Positions 17,385-26,892 of a DNA stretch of 61,173 nucleotides are shown in pieces. The stretch covers positions 1 through 61,173 of the forward strand of contig CALBFA010000076.1 of NCBI GenBank assembly GCA_937888365.1. The letters run 5' to 3'. Under the pieces are notes generated by a model, which ran no database searches, had not been told where the DNA came from, and worked only from the letters and a program-made list of their open reading frames with translations. Position 1 is the first letter of the stretch. Each line of letters opens with the position of its first letter. The stretch comes from an uncultured Fidelibacterota bacterium (lineage in GTDB: Bacteria; Fidelibacterota; UBA8477; JABMPR01). A program made the position numbers and the translations under genes.

Positions 17385-18245
17385 TTAGAAAAGGATTCGA
17401 AATCCAATTGAACCAAGGCCATCTTCCAAATCTTTGGAGTAGCTATCATAAAAATGATATTCGTAATAAATTCCAGCATAATTTGATCTTCCTCGCATCA
17501 TCAAATTAAATGTCACTTCTCCTTTATATTCTTGTTTTTGATCCCAGGTAATCCATAGACGTTGATTGAGATCGATGAAAGAAATAAATTTATGCGCCCC
17601 AGCAATATGATATCGAACGAGGTTGCTAAATTCATATTTATAATTGTGATTTTTGCCATCAGCTATTGTATTACCAGGTTTTCGATAGGCTGCCATACCG
17701 ACTCGGCCATCAAAAGATTTAAAGAAACCATTACGGTCTTCACCATATCCTTCGGGTAAGTATAAATAAAACGCACCTGGCGTACCGATACGCACTAAAT
17801 AAGCGTTCCACCACGTAGAACCTGATATTTCAGGGCGATTAATGAGATGAATACAATCATGATGATAATCTCCTCGAATAACGATGCCACCTAAATCAAG
17901 TCTCCCACCATAAGTATAGGTATAAATAATCCTATCCATAAAATAAGAATTATCAGGATTTTTCGAAATGTCAGTTGTATTTCCTAAGAGAAACGTAAAC
18001 GTAAATGCTTTGTAGCGAAAGACATCAACAATGCCTGTAAATTCTGAACGTTGACTTCTGTTTAAATCTTTTTGTGGATGTTGTCCATGCTGGTACGATT
18101 CAAGCGTCACCCACCCATGAGAATGCAAGGTAATTTCACCACGAATTTCTTCACTTACAAACATGATTAACAGGACAACTACAAAGTTGTAGATTTTAGG
18201 GCAACGACGCGTTTTAATATGATGTAATTTGTTCAGCGCTAACAT
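17385..18245 (-). CDS. outer-membrane barrel protein, paralogue of its downstream neighbour
   Basis: 286 residues. A hydrophobic segment FVVVLLIMFVSEEIRG acts as signal peptide after a basic N-terminus; the mature part is strand-rich and ends in IGFRILF. It is homologous to the next gene (see there). Motifs with clustered His (RGDYHHDCIHLI) recall metal or active-site residues but cannot be assigned. First gene of the three-gene surface-protein cluster; a GGAGGAAAG ribosome site stands about 14 bases before the ATG. Function unknown. Confidence 0.65.
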   Translation of the reverse strand: MLALNKLHHIKTRRCPKIYNFVVVLLIMFVSEEIRGEITLHSHGWVTLESYQHGQHPQKDLNRSQRSEFTGIVDVFRYKAFTFTFLLGNTTDISKNPDNSYFMDRIIYTYTYGGRLDLGGIVIRGDYHHDCIHLINRPEISGSTWWNAYLVRIGTPGAFYLYLPEGYGEDRNGFFKSFDGRVGMAAYRKPGNTIADGKNHNYKYEFSNLVRYHIAGAHKFISFIDLNQRLWITWDQKQEYKGEVTFNLMMRGRSNYAGIYYEYHFYDSYSKDLEDGLGSIGFRILF

Positions 18246-18508
18246 GTTTTAAATAACTTTCCTCCATCCGCATTCTCAAACAAAATCGTCCGAATGTAAC
18301 GTCAACATAATAGTGATTATCTTTTTTCCAATAATAAAACACGTCAATTATGATTGAGTAAAAGTGGACTTTTTTATTAAATCAACGTTAGAGAAAACTT
18401 TTTAATTATTTCTTTTTAGAAACAGAATTTAATTAATTCTAAAGGATTCTATTATTTTACATCATCCAATTTTAGATGAATGATATCCAGCCAAATTTCT
18501 GTTAAATA

Positions 18509-19219
18509 TTACTTATTAACTTTATTTATAAGCCATCGGAATAAGTCGAGACCAACGGTGTCATTCTCTTCCATTTCTGGATGCCATTGGACAGCCAAAA
18601 GTGGACGTGACGAATCTTTTGGCTCCAGTGCCTCAATAATCCCATCCCAGGCAGATGCAGTGATTATTAAATCTGATGCAACCGTTCGTATGGCTTGATG
18701 ATGTCCGCTATTGACATTGGCTTTATCCGCTCCGATAATCTCTCGAATGAGACAATTTGATTCCAGATGTATATCGTGGCGAGCATTGTACCAATCCCCA
18801 ATACAATGCACTTTTTTATTTTCGAGTTGCGATGGTATATCCTGCCATAAATCACCTCCAAGAAATACATTCGCTTCCTGCATTCCCAAACATACAGCAA
18901 GTATCGGTAATTTTTTGGTCCAAGCATATTCAAACATACCCATATCGTTTGCCTTTCTTCTAGGGCTTTGGACGATCGTTTTTTCATGTTTTTCTTCGCC
19001 ATAAAGTACCGGGTCAATATCATAACCGCCACTCAAAACCAATCCATCTACTAAATCCAAAAGTTGAATCAAATTGCCAACTTGCATTTGTGGAGGAATT
19101 ATAATAGGGATGCCTCCAGCCTTTTGAATTTTGTCAGTGTAAGAACTTGCAATAACACTTCGATCTAGGTTTTGAATCTCATAAAAAGAAGGAGACACTG
19201 CAATAATGGGAGTTTTCAT
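18509..19219 (-). CDS. gamma-glutamyl-gamma-aminobutyrate hydrolase family (peptidase C26, PuuD-like)
   Basis: 236 residues of a class I glutamine-amidotransferase fold. Nucleophile Cys sits in LPILAVCLGMQEANVFLGG, preceded by DGLVLSGGYDIDPVLYGE, and the catalytic His-Glu in AVQWHPEMEEND near the C-terminus. The family hydrolyses gamma-glutamyl amides such as gamma-Glu-GABA in polyamine breakdown. It follows the amidohydrolase gene after one base, so the two act as one unit, probably in degrading an amide or a gamma-glutamyl compound. Exact substrate not known. Confidence 0.85.
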   Translation of the reverse strand: MKTPIIAVSPSFYEIQNLDRSVIASSYTDKIQKAGGIPIIIPPQMQVGNLIQLLDLVDGLVLSGGYDIDPVLYGEEKHEKTIVQSPRRKANDMGMFEYAWTKKLPILAVCLGMQEANVFLGGDLWQDIPSQLENKKVHCIGDWYNARHDIHLESNCLIREIIGADKANVNSGHHQAIRTVASDLIITASAWDGIIEALEPKDSSRPLLAVQWHPEMEENDTVGLDLFRWLINKVNK

Positions 19220-19220
19220 T

Positions 19221-20795
19221 TTAATCCTTTATATCCTTATTAATTTGATAGTTACCATCTGTCATAACAGCAACAATATGGTCTTTTTTAGTCTTATATT
19301 TATTTTGAATATCTAAAAAGCTGGGTTCTGTAATAACCAAATCCGCATTTGCTTCAGGTTTGATTACACCCATTCTATGTTCTTGGAAACCTGCCCACGA
19401 TGCCATTTGCGTATGCGCTTTCAAACTCGTTTTCAAATCAAGAGCCTCGTTCATATGCCAATTATTTCGATGTATAGCAGAATGTAAGGTCTTGTTTGGA
19501 TTTAGTTCTGCAACGGGCCAATCCGAACCAAAAATAAGCGGGATATCTAATTTTTGAAGTGTATGAAATGGATAGGCATAGCTGGACCTTTCGCCTAATA
19601 ATCCATCAATCCAAAGCGAGTCATCAACACAATGCGTTGGCTGTACCGACGCAACAATATCAAGCTCCTTAAACCTTATTTGATCAACAGGATGAATGTG
19701 TTGCGCGTGCTCAATACGAAATCGGCGATCTCTTTTCCCATTTTGAAAAATAAGCCATTTCGCCAGGTCCAAAACCATTCGAACAGCTCCGTCTCCAATC
19801 GCGTGCACGGCCATTTGTAGTCCAAGCGTATCCGCTTCTTCAATGATGGCTTTTAGTGCTGTTTCATCTTCAAAATCGGAATGGATGAGTCCACAATGAT
19901 TTTCCTTATTTTCATAAGCTTCGAGCATCAACGCTGTTTCAGAGCCTAAACTTCCGTCTGAAAATATTTTCAACCCAGCAAGAGCAAACCATGGCGATTG
20001 TTGAATACCGTCCATTAACATGGATTTAATGTTTGCCCATTGCAAGGCTGGCGCATACGTCAAAACGCGCGTTTTAAGCCAATCATTTTGGATGGCTTTT
20101 TCGTAGAATTTTATTCTATCGGCATCAAAAAGCATATCATGAACAGCCGTTACACCGTTGCTGAGTGCCAAGTTTTGAGCCAAATCCAAATATTTTTTAA
20201 GCAAATCATCATTCGGGTGGGCCTGATGTTTTAGAACTAAATCCATCGCCCCATCTTTTAAAATACCTGTCGGATACCCATGAGAATCGTGTTCAATTTC
20301 TCCTCCAGGTGGATTAGGCGTGTCCCTCGTTATACCAGCGAGTTGCAATGTTTTGGTATTGCATAGAATCATATGTCCGTCATGGCGATAAAGCGCAAAA
20401 TATTGATTTTTTGAAACATCATCAAGCCATCGACGATGTGGTAACACTTTATCAGTGAAATTTTGATGATCCCAGTTCCCACCGACAATCCATTCCTTCG
20501 TATCGTTTGCATCAATATATTGCTTTAATTTTGTATTGAAATCAGATCGGTTTTTTGCATCACGAAGTTGGACAGAATCTAGGTTAGACCCTCCATCCAA
20601 ATAGTGAACATGTGCATCAATAAAGCCAGGGAGAACGACTCGACCCTTTAGGTCAACAACATCATAACCTGAATCTGTACTTAAATTTTCACCGATTTGA
20701 ACTATTTTCCCATCCGATATTTTAAGCTCAGAAACTTCTTCAAGTCTAGACCATTGCGTCAAAATTCGTCCGTTTTTAAAATGTATTTTTTTCAT
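19221..20795 (-). CDS. amidohydrolase family 3 protein (YtcJ-like)
   Basis: 524 residues. Metal-binding HxH in GFIDAHVHYLDGG near residue 60, then GGNWDHQNF, DSHGYPTGILKDGAMDLV, AVHAIGDGAVRMVLD, RIEHAQHIHP and the late GSDWPVAELNP, which together are the pattern of the YtcJ/NfdA branch of metal-dependent hydrolases. It has no signal peptide, so it acts in the cytoplasm. The substrate is unknown (formamide or other amide bonds are typical). It leads the two-gene unit with the C26 peptidase. Confidence 0.88.
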   Translation of the reverse strand: MKKIHFKNGRILTQWSRLEEVSELKISDGKIVQIGENLSTDSGYDVVDLKGRVVLPGFIDAHVHYLDGGSNLDSVQLRDAKNRSDFNTKLKQYIDANDTKEWIVGGNWDHQNFTDKVLPHRRWLDDVSKNQYFALYRHDGHMILCNTKTLQLAGITRDTPNPPGGEIEHDSHGYPTGILKDGAMDLVLKHQAHPNDDLLKKYLDLAQNLALSNGVTAVHDMLFDADRIKFYEKAIQNDWLKTRVLTYAPALQWANIKSMLMDGIQQSPWFALAGLKIFSDGSLGSETALMLEAYENKENHCGLIHSDFEDETALKAIIEEADTLGLQMAVHAIGDGAVRMVLDLAKWLIFQNGKRDRRFRIEHAQHIHPVDQIRFKELDIVASVQPTHCVDDSLWIDGLLGERSSYAYPFHTLQKLDIPLIFGSDWPVAELNPNKTLHSAIHRNNWHMNEALDLKTSLKAHTQMASWAGFQEHRMGVIKPEANADLVITEPSFLDIQNKYKTKKDHIVAVMTDGNYQINKDIKD

Positions 20796-20879
20796 GATAA
20801 AAACTACATAAGAGGGATATTAATGCAATGAAAGACTTCCATAATATTTATTACGAACATCATGAATTACGCTTAGAAA

Positions 20880-21830
20880 TCATGCCTTAATATTAAATTT
20901 TTTCCCTTGCCAAGAGTCTCTTCTTTTAAATTCTAAGTCCAATAAATGCTGCAATTTGGGAGCATTTAGCTTCCAATTTGGAGCAATAAGTAATGTTGGC
21001 GGTGTATCGCCAAAAACACGTTGAACAACAATTTCTGGATCTAATTTCTCCAAAATATCAACAAGTAAATCTACATATTCATCTGGGTCAAAAAGACGCC
21101 AAGGATTTTCTTTATATTTTTTTGCCAGTACTGTATTCGCAACGATATGAAGCTGATGAAATTTAATAAAATCAAGGTTCAATTCATTCGCAATAAGTCC
21201 CGTTTCAATCATCATTTCTCGTGTTTCCACAGGAAATCCCATAATAACGTGGCCACCAACGTGAAGACCATATTTTTGCGTCATCTCAACAACTGAAACG
21301 AGATTTGCAAAATCGTGCCCTCGATTCATCCACTCAAGCGTTTTATCATGGATCGATTCAATACCGTATTCCAATGTTACAGGAACTTTTTCATTTAGTT
21401 TGGCAAGATATTCCAATAATTTCTCATCGACACAATCCGAACGCGTACCAATGTCTAAACCAACAATCCCTGGATAATTTATGGCCGATTCATAAAGTGT
21501 TTTTAATCGCTCTAATTCACCGTAGGTATTGCTATAGGCTTGAAAATAGGCGATATATTTTTCAACTCCGTACCGGTCTCTAAAGAACGGAATCGACGCT
21601 TCCATTTGTTCCGCAATGTCCATTTCAGGTGAAATATATTTCGGGACAAAACTGTCATTATTGCAGTAAATACAGCCACCATATCCCTTTGCGCCATCTC
21701 GATTTGGGCAGGTAAAATTGCCATGAAGTGAAATTTTATATACAGGTTCGCCGAATCGTTTTCTTAAACTGTGATTATAGTTATGGTAGCGTTTCCTTCC
21801 GTGCCACAATCGCGGTTCGATGCTATTCAA
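20880..21830 (-). CDS. TIGR01212-family radical SAM protein (YhcC-like)
   Basis: 316 residues. The family signature GNFTCPNRDGAKGYGGCIYC near residues 36-55 supplies the three cysteines of the 4Fe-4S cluster, following RYHNYNHSLRKRFGEPVYKISL. GLDIGTRSDCVDE and EYGIESIHDKTLEWMNRGHD lie in the barrel. The biochemical reaction is unknown. No ATG is available before the cluster motif; the start is most likely TTG at 21830, in the sequence TTGAATAG that overlaps the stop of the HD-domain gene and follows GGGAG, implying translational coupling. Confidence 0.87.
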   Translation of the reverse strand: MNSIEPRLWHGRKRYHNYNHSLRKRFGEPVYKISLHGNFTCPNRDGAKGYGGCIYCNNDSFVPKYISPEMDIAEQMEASIPFFRDRYGVEKYIAYFQAYSNTYGELERLKTLYESAINYPGIVGLDIGTRSDCVDEKLLEYLAKLNEKVPVTLEYGIESIHDKTLEWMNRGHDFANLVSVVEMTQKYGLHVGGHVIMGFPVETREMMIETGLIANELNLDFIKFHQLHIVANTVLAKKYKENPWRLFDPDEYVDLLVDILEKLDPEIVVQRVFGDTPPTLLIAPNWKLNAPKLQHLLDLEFKRRDSWQGKKFNIKA

Positions 21831-22392
21831 CTCCCGCTAATCCAAGGGTTTCGGCCTTACCTTTCAAAGCATCAATTACGAATTGAAAATGAACATCCAT
21901 CTCTAAATTCAATTCTTCCAAACCCAACAAGATGTCTTCTCGACTTACACTGGCAGCAAAGGATTTTTGCTTAAATTTTTTCTTTACCGATTTTGCTGAA
22001 ACTTCCATAATAGAACGACTTGGACGGACATACGTTACGGCAAATACAAGACCTATAAGTTCGTCTACAGCGAACAATGATTTGGCCATGAGTGAATCTC
22101 TCGCTACATTCGTGTACTCTGCGTGGCCCATAATAGCCTCGCAAATGTCATCCGCCCAACCGAACTCTTTTAATATTTGATTGCCTTTATAAGGATGTTC
22201 TTCGGCGGTAGGAAATGCCTCGTAGTCAAAATCATGGAGCAATCCCGTAATGCCCCATTTTTCAACATCCTCATTATATTTTTCCGCCATCGCTCTCATG
22301 ACTTGCTCTACACCTAAGCCATGCTTCAGCAGCGATTCTGATTTTGTGTATTTAACAAGCAAATTCCAAGCGTCTTCCCGCGTATGTGTCAT
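21823..22392 (-). CDS. HD (HDIG) domain hydrolase-like protein
   Basis: 189 residues with the HD phosphohydrolase pattern: H in LLKHGLGVEQVMRAMA, HD in GITGLLHDFDYEAFPT, and H in ICEAIMGHAEYTNV. Such small HD proteins often accompany YhcC-like radical SAM genes, but their substrate is not known. ATG start with AAGGA upstream. Its stop overlaps the start of the radical SAM gene by eight bases. Confidence 0.8.
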   Translation of the reverse strand: MTHTREDAWNLLVKYTKSESLLKHGLGVEQVMRAMAEKYNEDVEKWGITGLLHDFDYEAFPTAEEHPYKGNQILKEFGWADDICEAIMGHAEYTNVARDSLMAKSLFAVDELIGLVFAVTYVRPSRSIMEVSAKSVKKKFKQKSFAASVSREDILLGLEELNLEMDVHFQFVIDALKGKAETLGLAGVE

Positions 22393-22469
22393 ATTTTATA
22401 TTCCTTTTTTGATGTCTTGATTCATGGGTATTAAGCTAATAATTCCGTTTTAGAATTCAATTCATCCTC

Positions 22470-23273
22470 TCAATTTTTCGCCAGAGTTACATGCATCCAC
22501 AATTTTACTGTTTCGTTCTTGGACATTGACGGTTTTGATTGCTGATTTCCCTGATGGTTTCCATCACGACCTCCCGAACTCATTCCAGAACCACCTCTGC
22601 CACCACCACGTTCACCTTCATTTCCACGCATTTCAGATGAGTCATCTGGACGCATCGTTGGACGTTCCATAGACCCAATTTCTATACCAACACCAATCCC
22701 TTGTTCTTTTTTAAGTACTAATTCGGGTAAACGCATGGGAAGCTTTAATTCATAGAGAAACTCACCTTTTTCCAATGTAGCTTGTATCTCAATACCATTT
22801 GCGTTATTCATTGGATATTTGGTTTTGATATCCTCATTATTTTCCACAATCTCATATTGATTTTGAAATTCGAGCATCTGAACTAATTGACGGTCAAATT
22901 CATCGAAATCAACTCGTCGTAATTGCATCAAGCTTTTAAGGACTCGACGTTGTTGTAATGGATAGCGAATACCCCACGTCTTTTTAGGCTTGCCCTTTGG
23001 ATCGATAAATATAGTAAATCCATTCCCAAGAATCTGCATCACTAAATTCGGATCAGCCGTGCGAAAGGAAATATAAATATCCGTCGAATCATTCATAATA
23101 CCAAACGCATAATGCTGCCCCTTGGGAACAAGTTGACTTCCCCGCCATTCCTGTTCATTTCCATCAATAATGACAACCGAATCGTTCCATTTGCTATTAA
23201 TTTTAAGATTTGTGCATTGTACGAACGACAATATTATCAAGGATATAACAGCGATTACACATTTATTTTTCAT
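22470..23273 (-). CDS. lipoprotein with an RG-rich tail, possible CBM9/DOMON-like fold
   Basis: 267 residues. A signal peptide ends in a lipobox (ILSFVQC), so it is lipid-anchored. Residues 25-140 (VIIDGNEQEWRGSQLVPKGQHYAFGIMNDSTDIYISF) read like the strand-rich domains that bind sugars or haem in CBM9/DOMON-like proteins. Between about 210 and 250 it is low-complexity and rich in Gly, Arg, Ser and Asn. It follows the LytTR regulator gene by about 55 bases on the same strand, so it may be a target or accessory of that two-component system. Function unknown. Confidence 0.55.
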   Translation of the reverse strand: MKNKCVIAVISLIILSFVQCTNLKINSKWNDSVVIIDGNEQEWRGSQLVPKGQHYAFGIMNDSTDIYISFRTADPNLVMQILGNGFTIFIDPKGKPKKTWGIRYPLQQRRVLKSLMQLRRVDFDEFDRQLVQMLEFQNQYEIVENNEDIKTKYPMNNANGIEIQATLEKGEFLYELKLPMRLPELVLKKEQGIGVGIEIGSMERPTMRPDDSSEMRGNEGERGGGRGGSGMSSGGRDGNHQGNQQSKPSMSKNETVKLWMHVTLAKN

Positions 23274-23328
23274 ATTCTGTTTCTTTCATTTAAAGCTCTA
23301 ATTTATCTACATTTTGTATTATAATTCA

Positions 23329-24045
23329 TTAGGATTTTTTGATTAAACTCAAAAATGTACTTCTGTAATTTTGCCCAATTGGCAATTTTTTTTCACCTAA
23401 AAAAACCCGATTCCCTTCAATCGAAGTAACGTTGGATAGATTGACAATATAGGATTTATGAATTCGGCAAAATGCATCACTCGGCAATAATATTTCCATC
23501 TTTTTCATTGACATATAAGTGATGCGATTTTTTTGTTTTGTCGCGATTTTAACATAATCACCAACGGCTTCTATGTGGTTAATGTCTATTAAATCAATCC
23601 GATGCATTTTCCGATCTTCTTTAATAAAAATAAAGGATTCAGGCGAATCACCTGCTTTGTATTCGGAATTTTTACCAAGAAGGACAACATCGACTTTTTC
23701 CAGTGCGATTAACATTCTATCGAAGGAAAAAGGTTTATGCAAATAATCGATGACATTCAGCTCAAAGCCTTCGAAAGCATGCTCTCTATAAGCCGTTGTT
23801 ACGACAACAAGAGGCGGATTTTTCAAGGTTCGAAGCATTTCCAAGCCCGAAATCTTTGGCATATTAATGTCTAAGAATATTAAATCAGGCGATAGTTCCA
23901 AAATTGATTTCTGGGCTTCAATGGCATTTTTGCATTGCGCTAAAATCTTATAGCCAGAAATATCCGTTAAATATTTTTCGATAACACGTCGTGCCGGTGC
24001 TTCATCGTCAATAATTAAACATTTTATAATTTTATTGGATAGCAC
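23329..24045 (-). CDS. LytTR-family response regulator
   Basis: 238 residues: a receiver domain (1 to about 120) with CLIIDDEAPARRVIEKYL, phospho-Asp in LIFLDINMPKISGLEML and KPFSFDRML, then a LytTR DNA-binding domain (about 138-236) with HIEAVGDYVKI, FCRIHKSYIVNLSNV and LPIGQNYRSTFL. It is the partner of the histidine kinase immediately upstream (13 bases). The start appears to be GTG at 24045. Confidence 0.92.
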   Translation of the reverse strand: MLSNKIIKCLIIDDEAPARRVIEKYLTDISGYKILAQCKNAIEAQKSILELSPDLIFLDINMPKISGLEMLRTLKNPPLVVVTTAYREHAFEGFELNVIDYLHKPFSFDRMLIALEKVDVVLLGKNSEYKAGDSPESFIFIKEDRKMHRIDLIDINHIEAVGDYVKIATKQKNRITYMSMKKMEILLPSDAFCRIHKSYIVNLSNVTSIEGNRVFLGEKKLPIGQNYRSTFLSLIKKS

Positions 24046-24057
24046 CCGTAAATTCCA

Positions 24058-25128
24058 TCAATTAGGAACAATTCTTTCGGACAAATCGAGTTTGAGCTCC
24101 ACGTTAAAGACACCATTCTCTTCCTTAATTTTTAAATCATGTTTTTGAGGATAAACTAACTGTAAACGCTTTCGAATATTTTCTAATCCTATGCCGTGGC
24201 TTGTTTTGTTTCGCTCATTTGCTGGGTTTGCGGAATAGAGATTGATGCAACGAAATGTCAGCATATCTAAGGTGTCAATACCAAGTTCAACGCGAATGAA
24301 GGCATCCTTCTCCGCGACGGAATTTCCATGCTTAAAAGCATTTTCGAGAAATGGTATAAATATTAGTGGTGAAATAAAATAGGGGATTATCGGCTTTTGA
24401 ATATCGATTTGGATATCAAGTGTTTCGCCTACACGGACTTCCTCTAAATCGATATAATTCTGAATAAATTCTAACTCTTTTTCCAGCAAAACTTCTTCGT
24501 CTTTACAATCATATATTATGTAATGCATCAGCTCTGAAAGTTTAAGAATCATTTCAGGAGATTTGTCCGATTTAAACAGGCTAAAAGAGTAAATATTATT
24601 CAATGTGTTAAATAAGAAATGAGGATTAATTTGGGCTTTGAGGGATTCTAGCTCCGCTTTTAATTGGTGACTTTGGATCTCTTGAAACGCTAACGCTTCT
24701 TCTTTGAGCTGGAAATTCTCCTTTAAAAAATGGAAAAGCGATGTCATCCCCACCATAAAAATTTGAACCATGGCAAAACCGATATAAAAACGGTTTGATG
24801 GTGGGTGTTTTGGGTGCCAATAGTCGGGGCTAATGCTCATGAAATATTCATGAACTTCCATGACGAGATGTGCGTTGATAGTGATCATCAATAATAAAAG
24901 TGGCAAATAGATGTGGATTTTTTTCGTTACGAGGTATCGTGGTAATAAAACGAGTAGATTAATATAAACAATCGTCATCAACGCTAAAGTATGCACAATA
25001 TCGAAACCGAGACTTGGTAGCGCTAATGTTCGTTCCTGACGCATCGCATTGAGTGTTATCATTAAAACAAAATAACCCAACCAAAAAAGGATATGTTGAA
25101 AAAGCCGTTGTTGCAGGAATCTCTTCAT
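24058..25128 (-). CDS. LytS/YehU-type sensor histidine kinase
   Basis: 356 residues. Four membrane segments in the first 150 residues, then a coiled stretch and the His_kinase (PF06580) motif LKAQINPHFLFNTLNNIY with the phospho-accepting His, followed by an ATPase region (FIPFLENAFKHGNS and GIGLENIRKRLQLVYP). It pairs with the downstream LytTR regulator. The ligand is unknown; there is no periplasmic sensor domain, so it likely senses a membrane state or a small hydrophobic signal. Confidence 0.9.
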   Translation of the reverse strand: MKRFLQQRLFQHILFWLGYFVLMITLNAMRQERTLALPSLGFDIVHTLALMTIVYINLLVLLPRYLVTKKIHIYLPLLLLMITINAHLVMEVHEYFMSISPDYWHPKHPPSNRFYIGFAMVQIFMVGMTSLFHFLKENFQLKEEALAFQEIQSHQLKAELESLKAQINPHFLFNTLNNIYSFSLFKSDKSPEMILKLSELMHYIIYDCKDEEVLLEKELEFIQNYIDLEEVRVGETLDIQIDIQKPIIPYFISPLIFIPFLENAFKHGNSVAEKDAFIRVELGIDTLDMLTFRCINLYSANPANERNKTSHGIGLENIRKRLQLVYPQKHDLKIKEENGVFNVELKLDLSERIVPN

Positions 25129-25329
25129 TGGCGGTAAATCTAACCAAGAACACTTCGGGAATTGAGCTTTTTCGAGGAAATGATGATTTTCTAAGATAAC
25201 TCTTAAATTTTATGCCATAAGAATCTAATATTCTACGAATTATCCACGTTTTATCTGATTAAAACTTTGCATGCCTGAATCATCAATTCATTGGCTCTGA
25301 AAACCAGATCAATCTTTTATCTATTCCGG

Positions 25330-25785
25330 CTATTTTTTATATCGCTTCTCATACATGTCAATCCAATTTTGGACACTCATTTTTTTCATCAGTTCAGCGA
25401 TAAGGTCAAATGGAATTTGATCCATTTTTTTAAAGCGTACACAACTTTTTCCCATGTCTAATTTTCGGGAGGTAAATTGAGCATACTCGTCTTTAAACCA
25501 CATCAATAATGCGTCATCAGCATATAAACCCATGTGATAAAGTGCTATAAAATGTTTTTGAGATGCAATATACGCGAAGGGTAATGGCAACTTAGGATCT
25601 GTATGATAACCCGGAGGGTAAAGGTCATGTGGGACGACAAATCCAATCATACCATAACTCACTTCTTCTCGAAATCCAGATGGAATGTTTCTTAAAATCG
25701 TCTCTCGTAAAGTATTAAATGCCACTTTTCGATCCGTTGGAATGGCGTCTAAATAATCTTGAACACTCTTTGCTTCAGAAATCAT
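25330..25785 (-). CDS. DUF1801 (YdhG-like) domain protein
   Basis: 151 residues. SVQDYLDAIPTDRKVAFNTLRETILRNIPSGFREEVSYGMIGF and FIALYHMGLYADD, followed by KSCVRFKKMDQIPFDLIAELM, follow the DUF1801 pattern. Function not established; some relatives bind iron-sulfur scaffold or metal-related partners. Its ATG lies three bases after the end of the broken SRPBCC reading frame, so the two were probably one operon. Confidence 0.8.
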   Translation of the reverse strand: MISEAKSVQDYLDAIPTDRKVAFNTLRETILRNIPSGFREEVSYGMIGFVVPHDLYPPGYHTDPKLPLPFAYIASQKHFIALYHMGLYADDALLMWFKDEYAQFTSRKLDMGKSCVRFKKMDQIPFDLIAELMKKMSVQNWIDMYEKRYKK

Positions 25786-25788
25786 AAT

Positions 25789-26328
25789 TTATTTTTCAAG
25801 AACAATTTTCAATTTTTCAAGACCCTTTTCAAGATCAGGACCCAACATTTTATCCATATCCATAAACAGAAGCATCAAATTCATTGGATAAGCCATCCTA
25901 CCATTAAAGCCCCATTTTACGAGAGTTCAATTGGTGTCAAGCCCTTGGAAATCCATATAAGCTAAATCCGTCGCTTTAAAGGGTTTTATAAAACGAAGCT
26001 CAAAATCTATCCGTTTCCCGTCATAAATTGCCGTAATTTCTTGTTCGCCTTTGCCGACCTCTTCGTTATCACTGTCCCACGCGGATACAAAACCAACGGT
26101 GCCGTCAACACCACGATATTCTTTTTTCATATTGGAATCTTGGGTTGCCCAGACACTATAGTTATCTTGATTTTTCAAATATTTTGCGTACTCAAATACT
26201 ACATCTTTTGATGCCTTAATTTCGACCTGACGCTCAATTTCATACGTATCCTTTACAACGAGCCCAAGCAATAATACAAACACAATGACAATACCTACGC
26301 CTGCTAAACTCTTTTTTAAAATATCCAT
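25789..26328 (-). pseudogene. SRPBCC (polyketide cyclase/START-like) gene with in-frame TGA
   Basis: The first part (26328 down to a TGA at 25927-25929) has one membrane helix (LAGVGIVIVFVLLLGLVV) and an SRPBCC domain (ERQVEIKASKDVVFEYAKYL, QDNYSVWATQDSNMKK, DGTVGFVSAWDSDNEEVG). The same frame continues beyond the TGA without a shift for 45 codons (TLVKWGFNGRMAYPMNLMLL ... EKGLEKLKIVLEK) to a TAA at 25789, giving the normal end of the family. So one stop codon interrupts an otherwise complete gene of about 180 codons. Start at ATG 26328, preceded by GAGGAGA. Either a nonsense mutation, a sequencing error or read-through. Confidence 0.8.
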
Positions 26329-26436
26329 ACTATAAATTCTCCTCAATTATAATTCTTAGTATAAAATAACCTATATTTACATGCATGGTACAAAATACAT
26401 TCCTTTTTAATATTGGGTCAATACGTTTAAGCTCCT

Positions 26437-26892
26437 CTATTCTTTCAGTTCTTTATCCATTTTACGTTTGCCTAAAAATGAAAAAAGCGTAAAGAAAAGT
26501 ACAATGAGTCCGCTGACTGCAAATATGATAATGAGCTTATCAAATAATGCTAGAATCGAAAGATTTTGCCCAAGGAAAATATTGTATTTTGCATACGTAA
26601 AAAGACTGCCCAAAACAACAATTAAACCGTAGAAACCAAGAATAACCTTCACCTTTATTTTTTGGAATGGTATCGCCCCAAAATAGAGTAATGCTGTAAT
26701 TAAAAAGAGCGAATTTATGGTAAGGATGATGGCAAAATCTTGAAAATCGTAGATTGATTGTTTTAAAATGAGCTGTCTATAAATACTAACACCTTGCATC
26801 GAAATAATCGTTAAAAAATACATCACGGCTATAATCTTTCCTGCTATCCCTTTACTCCGTTCATCCATGTTTAAAAAGGGTTTCGTACTCAT
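26437..26892 (-). CDS. four-helix membrane protein paired with an HTH regulator
   Basis: 151 residues with four hydrophobic segments (IIAVMYFLTIISMQGVSIY, FAIILTINSLFLITALLYFG, VILGFYGLIVVLGSLFTY and LIIIFAVSGLIVLFFTLFSF) and a Lys-rich tail. No family recognised with confidence; it resembles the small membrane proteins commonly encoded next to YozG-like regulators. It overlaps the regulator gene by four bases (ATGA), so they are translated together. Confidence 0.7.
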   Translation of the reverse strand: MSTKPFLNMDERSKGIAGKIIAVMYFLTIISMQGVSIYRQLILKQSIYDFQDFAIILTINSLFLITALLYFGAIPFQKIKVKVILGFYGLIVVLGSLFTYAKYNIFLGQNLSILALFDKLIIIFAVSGLIVLFFTLFSFLGKRKMDKELKE

